From Sporodiniella umbellata (Eukaryota > Mucoromycota > Mucoromycetes > Mucorales > Rhizopodaceae): a DNA stretch of 64,000 bases. Shown piece after piece: positions 58,701-64,000 of this stretch (the stretch's first letter is position 1; every line of letters starts with the position of its first letter). The DNA is taken from the NCBI GenBank assembly GCA_025677835.1, contig JAIXMR010000011.1, forward strand, positions 1 to 64,000, written 5' to 3'. The position numbers were made by a program, and so were the translations under genes. Below the pieces are notes generated by a model. It did not search any database. It was given only the letters and a program-made list of their open reading frames with translations, and was not told the origin of the DNA.

Positions 58701-60536
58701 CCTGACTGTCAAACTGGTGAAACGAAAAAGATGTTTGAGGATAAATATGGCGTTGAAAAACGCACAAGGACCCGTTTTTGTCGTAGCCAGAAGAGGATAC
58801 CAGTTCGAGGTTTGGCCAATCGCCGCTTTCTCTTGAGTTGCTTTCTACATCACCTACAGCCATATCTACAATAGGCCCCGTGTTTAGCAAAGTATCGCAT
58901 ACACGGAACTGTAAGTTGCTTGTGTCATATTTGATTAGCAGCGAATCCCCTACTCGGCTTCCCAAAAAGAAATATTCGTTGGCCTTCACATTAGCTACAC
59001 ACGAGGGCGATGTAGCCAACAAAGGTGGTGTGTCTAGCTGAAGCGGCTTTTTGTCCATCAACGGAATGTCGTGTTTGATCTCTGTTATATCCATTCCCAA
59101 TACCTTACTACCATCTCTTTTCATTTTAACTAATGCCCAGTGTCCATTCTGCATGAAAATCAAACATCCTTCTCTTCCAAATGCAATAGCCTTTGCTCCT
59201 TCCAACGATAGGCCCAACTTAATCAAGTTGGGTTCATAGAGGATGCCAGGAAAATCTGTCGTTTTCTTTGTGTATCCATTTACAGCTACACCAACGCCGG
59301 GAGATCCTTGCGATACATGCAAAATAGAGTTAGCTGCGATAACAAGCATACCAGTCACAGGTTTTGGCATTGCTACAAGTTTATGACAATCATAAGGCAA
59401 AGAATTGATGGAGTAAATGATTGGATAGATTTTTGCAGTGAAATCCAGTGATATCACAACCAATGACACTGTATCTTTGTTGCTTGAAAGTCGTCTAAAA
59501 CAATTAGCTCTATACACTCTGTTCCTGCTGTCTTTACCCTGTCCATGTCTGCTCAGGTTGGAACAAAATAGCCAAGGTGGGCTCATAGTAGTCTGAAAGA
59601 AATGTCATGTCAATCACATTTTTTATACGCGAATCCAAAGTTGATAGATCGATTATAAAACTGGGATGATAAGGCCATTTTCTGTCAAACAGTTTATTAG
59701 TCAGTCTCTAAAATAAACGTTGTCTAATTCAGAAACCATGTAATTACCCTTCATCCTCGTCCTCTCCTTGTCGTTCATCTAGCTTGTCTGTCTGGCGAAA
59801 AGGTAAAACAGCCAACTTGTTGTCATAAAAGTTCATTACTGCACATCTTTGTTGAGGATCGATATGAATTGTCGAAGGATATGGGTTGGTCAGAAACTCT
59901 TTCTGTAAAATTGATAAATAACGCTGAATTTTTATGCTGAATTTGAGTTACCTTAAATTCGTCTCTTTCGTAATAATGAATAGATACGGTAATGATGGAG
60001 TTTGTTGTTGAAGACCATTCTAAAAGTGACATCTATAATTATTAGATAAGTCCAACTTTTTTTTTTTACCTTGGCCTCGCTAAATCCTAGCAGCAAACTA
60101 TCGCAACCCTCGCGGCCACGGGCTGAATTAGTTCTGACTGTTCCTAGAGTTGTAATTGTGCCGTTCATTTTGAATTGCGCAACAAGTTCTAATCTTCCTA
60201 AAGTCGTACTCAAAACACCATCTTTTTTCAATGGCTTTATCTTTGGAAACGTGAGACTCTAAGAATAAATTCATGCGTAAGCGTAAATGCGATTAGAACG
60301 TGTTTTTTAATTACAATGTCTTCTGTGTCATTGAGTCGTTCATTTGCTAATTCACAATCTGGTATTTCCTCTTCTTCTTCTAAATCGGGTACATACTCTA
60401 CAAATTCGTAGATTTGCAATAAAGACGATTTTGCAACAATGAGATTGACCGCGTCAGGTGAAATGAAATGACTTGTTTGAACATGCTCCACTGTTTGGGG
60501 CGGAAAAAGCTCCTGATATACTGTATAAGCTGACAT
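55718..60536 (-). CDS. CFT1: Cleavage and polyadenylation factor subunit CPSF160/Cft1
   Basis: Multi-exon minus-strand gene from ATG 60536 to TAA 55718, about 1,300 residues. It starts [19 protein letters not shown], then a beta-propeller region with [32 protein letters not shown] and [20 protein letters not shown] (59.8-60.5 kb), all typical of CPSF1. The middle is a long MMS1-like beta-rich region (58.2-59.6 kb) with an acidic/Lys insert near 58.0 kb. The C-terminal CPSF_A domain ends in [48 protein letters not shown] and [16 protein letters not shown]. Cft1 is the scaffold that helps recognise AAUAAA in pre-mRNA 3' processing. Splice sites are consensus where I checked them; inner exon borders are approximate. 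Confidence 0.93.
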
Positions 60537-61344
60537 AGTCCAACACAAACACACGCACACGCACAGAAAATCTTTTTCCGTGAAAACATCCCTTTTTGCT
60601 GTTAAAAAATATAGATTGCAATAGCGCAGTCACATACACAATCGTTAATACCTTACAAATTATGTAGTTTCTCAATCAATACAAGTATAAGTTCCTGTAC
60701 AATTTGCATTTTAGCTTTCAAAATGAATAAAAAATTAAACAACTTGGAAAACCCGCATTAAAGTTTTCGCCCTTTTCTACCCGCTCTTTTGCCTTTTTGT
60801 TGATATCCAGCCTGCTTTGTATATACGGAGAAATCAAATTAACGTCATGATATCAAGTCAGGTAGTAGGAACCTGAAGGCTTTTATTAATGTATTGAAGT
60901 ATTTTCTTATAAAAGAAAGAGGTACTGAATTCTGGTCTATTTTTTTTTTTTTTTTTTGGTAGTATTTTGCGAAAGAGCTCACGACACCGTTTATTGTACA
61001 TGGGCTCCTATAGTTTATTTTTGCAAACCTTCCAATATACTTTTGAAACAAACTCAAAGATGATGTTACACGTATGGAGTGGGTTCCAATGAAAAAAAAA
61101 AATAGCCTATAGAATATTGTTAACGAACTTTCCCTTTCCTCAATCTTGAAAGATATCGCTCTTCTATATAAAAGGACAACACTTTGACAAGTATATTGAG
61201 CTTTTTTTTAGATACCTTTTATAACAACTATATAGCTTTGGAGCAAGCTTCTTTTTTGTGTACGTATACGTCACACTTTAAATCACCTTATTTCCAACTT
61301 GTTGCAATAGCAGAAGACCCTCTTTCTTTTCAGTAAAAATAACA
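60537..61344. other. Divergent promoter region, CFT1 and DnaJ genes
   Basis: About 800 bp without a supported gene. It contains the CFT1 promoter at the left and the DnaJ promoter at the right. I looked for heat-shock elements (alternating GAA/TTC at 2-bp spacing) and found only imperfect ones. Confidence 0.5.
61165..61174 (+). promoter_or_regulatory. TATA box upstream of the DnaJ gene
   Basis: TATATAAAAG, 180 bp before the ATG at 61345. The long spacing would imply a 5' UTR of about 150 nt or another start site nearer the gene. Confidence 0.4.
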
Positions 61345-62436
61345 ATGGGGAAAAACTACTATGAAATTCTTGGTATAGCTAAAGATTCTGATGACGAAGC
61401 TATAAAAAAAGCGTATCGTAAACTAGGTAAAAACACGGATCTTTATTATCGTTTTGGAAGTTCATTTTTGTTTTTCTCTTTCTCTACAAACATTTTTACG
61501 TCAGCATTAAAATGGCATCCTGATAGAAACAAAGACAACGCAGAAGTCGCCAACACCAAATTCAAAGAGATAGGTGAGGCGTACGAGGTGCTAAGTGATA
61601 AAGACAAGAGAACCTTTTATGATCAATATGGTGAAGAAGGCCTCAAGCATGGCGCTCCTCCACCACAGCAACACACCCACAGTTCTGACTTTGGTGGTTT
61701 TCCAAACACGCGTACTTTCCATTTCTCGACCAGTACCAACGGAAACAAAACCAATGGATTCAGACCCTCTAGCGCCGATGATATCTTTAAGCACTTTTTC
61801 TCAAACTTTGATGATCAGTCGCCCTTTCAAGGAGGGATGCCCGGCTTTGGGGGTATGGCTTCCGGAAACACTTTCCGGTTCAAAACAAGCCATAAAGATT
61901 CATCGTCGTCAGATAATAACACTGTTACCAGATCTTTTCCAGTAGGTCTAGAAGATCTTTATAAAGGCGCTACCAAAAAACTCAAAGTGACCCGAAAACT
62001 TCGTAGCGGCACTACAGATAAAATTCTTTCCATTACTGTCAAACCCGAATGGAAAGCGGGCACTAAAATTCGGTTCCCTGGTGAAGGGGATGAACTTGAG
62101 GATGGTACGACCCAAGATTTGGAATTTATTTTGGAGGAAAAGCCGCATGCAACATTCAAACGGGAAGGTGACAATCTGAAAGTAACAGTTGAGCTTACGC
62201 TGTTGGAAGCCTTGACTGGTTTTCAAAGGAAGATTGCAACATTGGACGATCGTACATTGAGTATCAATAATACAAAGTCGATTGTTCAAACTGGACAAGA
62301 ATCCCATGTTTCAGGCGAAGGCATGCCAAATTCTAAAACAGGAAAAAAGGGGGACCTCATTATCACGTATGAGGTAAAGTTCCCTACCTCTTTAACAGAC
62401 GAACAAAAAAACCATTTGAAGTTGGCCTTGTCTTAA
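61345..62436 (+). CDS. Type II DnaJ (Hsp40) co-chaperone, Sis1/DNAJB-like
   Basis: Two exons, 61345-61426 and 61505-62436, 337 residues after removal of a 78-nt intron. The J domain is [40 protein letters not shown] with the HPD motif intact, and [13 protein letters not shown] Gly/Phe-rich region follows ([31 protein letters not shown]). The C-terminal peptide-binding domains are [32 protein letters not shown] and [18 protein letters not shown]. No zinc-finger repeats are present, which makes it type II. Sis1 directs Hsp70 to unfolded or prion-like clients and is essential in yeast. The intron is open in frame: if kept it would insert 26 hydrophobic residues before ALKWHPDRN. Confidence 0.95.
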   Translation: MGKNYYEILGIAKDSDDEAIKKAYRKLGKNTDLYYRFGSSFLFFSFSTNIFTSALKWHPDRNKDNAEVANTKFKEIGEAYEVLSDKDKRTFYDQYGEEGLKHGAPPPQQHTHSSDFGGFPNTRTFHFSTSTNGNKTNGFRPSSADDIFKHFFSNFDDQSPFQGGMPGFGGMASGNTFRFKTSHKDSSSSDNNTVTRSFPVGLEDLYKGATKKLKVTRKLRSGTTDKILSITVKPEWKAGTKIRFPGEGDELEDGTTQDLEFILEEKPHATFKREGDNLKVTVELTLLEALTGFQRKIATLDDRTLSINNTKSIVQTGQESHVSGEGMPNSKTGKKGDLIITYEVKFPTSLTDEQKNHLKLALS

Positions 62437-64000
62437 GTTGCTCGAAAGAAAAAAGAAAAATAAATTGAAAAAAAGCTGTCTATTAATAAACATAAGAATA
62501 TTTATATATATAAAAGAGACTTTCGATGCTCGAACTAGTACAACTTGAAGTCCACAACTTTGTGAGACGTTGTGCAGAAAAAGAAATACAACTCTTTTTT
62601 AGAAACTGAAGCTTGTACAGACTCTTTCTTTCTTAGGAAACTGTAATACAACTGATCAAAGTTTATAACATCGAATAAGAAAGGGCTACGCCAAAAAGTT
62701 TTTCTAAAACTGTACAAATCAACTTAAATACATACTTTATTGACTATGCTGCCATATTTTTGAATTATAAAGATGATAATTGTAAGACTACAAAAGATTG
62801 TAAGCGATATCCTGGTTGGTATGATAGTTTATTAAATGTGATAGGAGAATAAAGCCTTTATGCAATAAGAAATGTGTCTGTATATAACAGTTTAATAGCC
62901 TCGCTTTTATTCGATACACTAAATTGGAGTTTTTTTTCTTTCGAGAATTAACAAAAGTGGAAAACTCATTGGAATGTCGAGTTCTACATACGGTCCACAT
63001 CGAACTTTAATATAGAAAATCGACGATTTTAATTTCAATGTTTTCTTTTTTTTTTTTTTTTTGCGGTGTAGCTCATTTTGGATTTTTGTGCTATACAACG
63101 GCAATGAGCATCCTTTAGCTTAATCTTATTTTTGACTTTTTTCGTGATTCACACATGTGTAACTATGTACTGAGTCCAATTAAAATCGTCTAGTACTTGC
63201 ATGAATAGGGCATAGTCCTATTCTTACTACAAGCAATACAGTCGTTTTTTTTTTAATGTCTGAATAGTAGGTTGAATTTTCTTTGTACAACGAACCGGGC
63301 GGGATTTCTTTGGGCGAAGAACGAAATACATAGAATGTAAGAATAGAGTGAAAAAGTCAAATTTTTTGATTGCTATTCACATTTTAAGAGATGTACAATA
63401 TCTAATTCGATTCACTAGTTTCGCCTTTCAAATTTTTTGGTCTTTGCTATAAATAAAGCTATAAACTGGCTTCATCCTGGCCTTTTTTTTTTTAGCTCAA
63501 TTCATCCTTGACTCATCATGGCCTCATCCTGAAAGCCACGTCCTTTACAAGATTTATCGACGGTCAGTTTTTGTAGTTAATGTAAATTTACAATGACCCC
63601 ATTAATATATTGAATGTCAAAGTTCTTTTGCATCTGTCTATTGTATGGCTGTAAAAGTTTGAAATCCTCATTTCTTCTAAAAAAAAAATTTGTTAAACAA
63701 AACCATGCTTCAAGTTTTTTTTAATAGCTTAGGCCTTCGATTGCTCATATTTGTTTTTTGGAATGTCTCAAATATAAGATATATAAAACTTAGTATAAGT
63801 TATCTATACAAACTGCTTGTACTAATACTCTATGCCTAAAAATGAAGAAAACAATACCAGTTATGCGCAATACCACTGCAACCTACAACTGGTATTTTTT
63901 ATATACCGAGAGAACAAGACGTTTGATACCAATTGGGTGAAAATACCTAAAAGGGCTAAAAAAAAACCTGAAAAGCACCACGACCTTGTATTTAGGCGAG
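62437..64000. other. Terminal spacer, no gene seen
   Basis: AT-rich sequence after the DnaJ gene with only short chance open frames (up to about 70 codons). No tRNA, repeat family or gene end was recognised up to the window edge. Confidence 0.5.

Noticed and set aside
60537..61344. Heat-shock elements in the DnaJ promoter
   Set aside because: GAA and TTC blocks occur but not at the 2-bp spacing needed for a convincing element.
1..64000. CRISPR array, bacterial operons or prophage
   Set aside because: No regularly spaced direct repeats are present, and introns and gene content are eukaryotic throughout.

Overview
The window looks like nuclear DNA of an early-diverging filamentous fungus, most probably Mucoromycota (Mucorales-like). 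Genes are AT-rich and cut by many short GT-AG introns, mostly 42 to 90 nt. The proteins are clearly fungal or opisthokont: Pik1, Vps15, Rad6, Cft1, eS28, an XMAP215-family protein and a Kre9/KNH-like wall protein. Long A or T homopolymers sit in introns and spacers. The taxonomic call is inference; no rDNA or marker gene is present.

Layout. 0.4-6 kb: a BTB-like protein (+), a coiled-coil candidate kinetochore protein (-) and a small secreted Kre9/KNH-like protein (-) rebuilt from four short exons. 6-14.8 kb: a gene desert holding two diverged inverted copies of an old repeat. 14.8-19.2 kb: one apparently intact seven-exon SAM methyltransferase gene followed by two decayed copies in the same orientation. 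19.6-23 kb: an aminodeoxychorismate lyase-like PLP enzyme and a vacuolar amino-acid transporter (both -). 24.6-25.3 kb: a Cys-rich, Ser/Ala-rich, probably GPI-anchored protein, with a paralogue at 36.3-36.9 kb. 27.4-33.6 kb: a large TOG-domain microtubule polymerase (-), with a tRNA-like remnant just upstream. 34.4-41.6 kb (+): a GATA-like factor, the second Cys-rich protein, a bZIP factor and PI 4-kinase Pik1. 41.8-44.3 kb: an F-BAR/SH3 protein (-). 45.7-53.4 kb: a divergent pair, F-box protein (-) and Vps15 (+). 54.2-60.5 kb: Rad6 (+), ribosomal protein eS28 (-) and CPSF160/Cft1 (-). 61.3-62.4 kb: a Sis1-type DnaJ protein (+). The last 1.6 kb holds no gene I can support.

Most genes are housekeeping and do not form one pathway. 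Pik1, an F-BAR protein and Vps15 are neighbours that all act in phosphoinositide or membrane biology, but this may be chance. I found no convincing new multi-gene system, CRISPR array or intact mobile element. The most interesting points are the decaying methyltransferase cluster, the paralogous eight-Cys surface proteins, the four-TOG XMAP215 architecture, the unclassified inverted repeat family, a 12-nt micro-exon in rad6, and an eS28 gene whose first coding exon is only the ATG. Exon boundaries were placed by hand from splice signals and reading-frame continuity; RNA evidence would be needed to confirm them.
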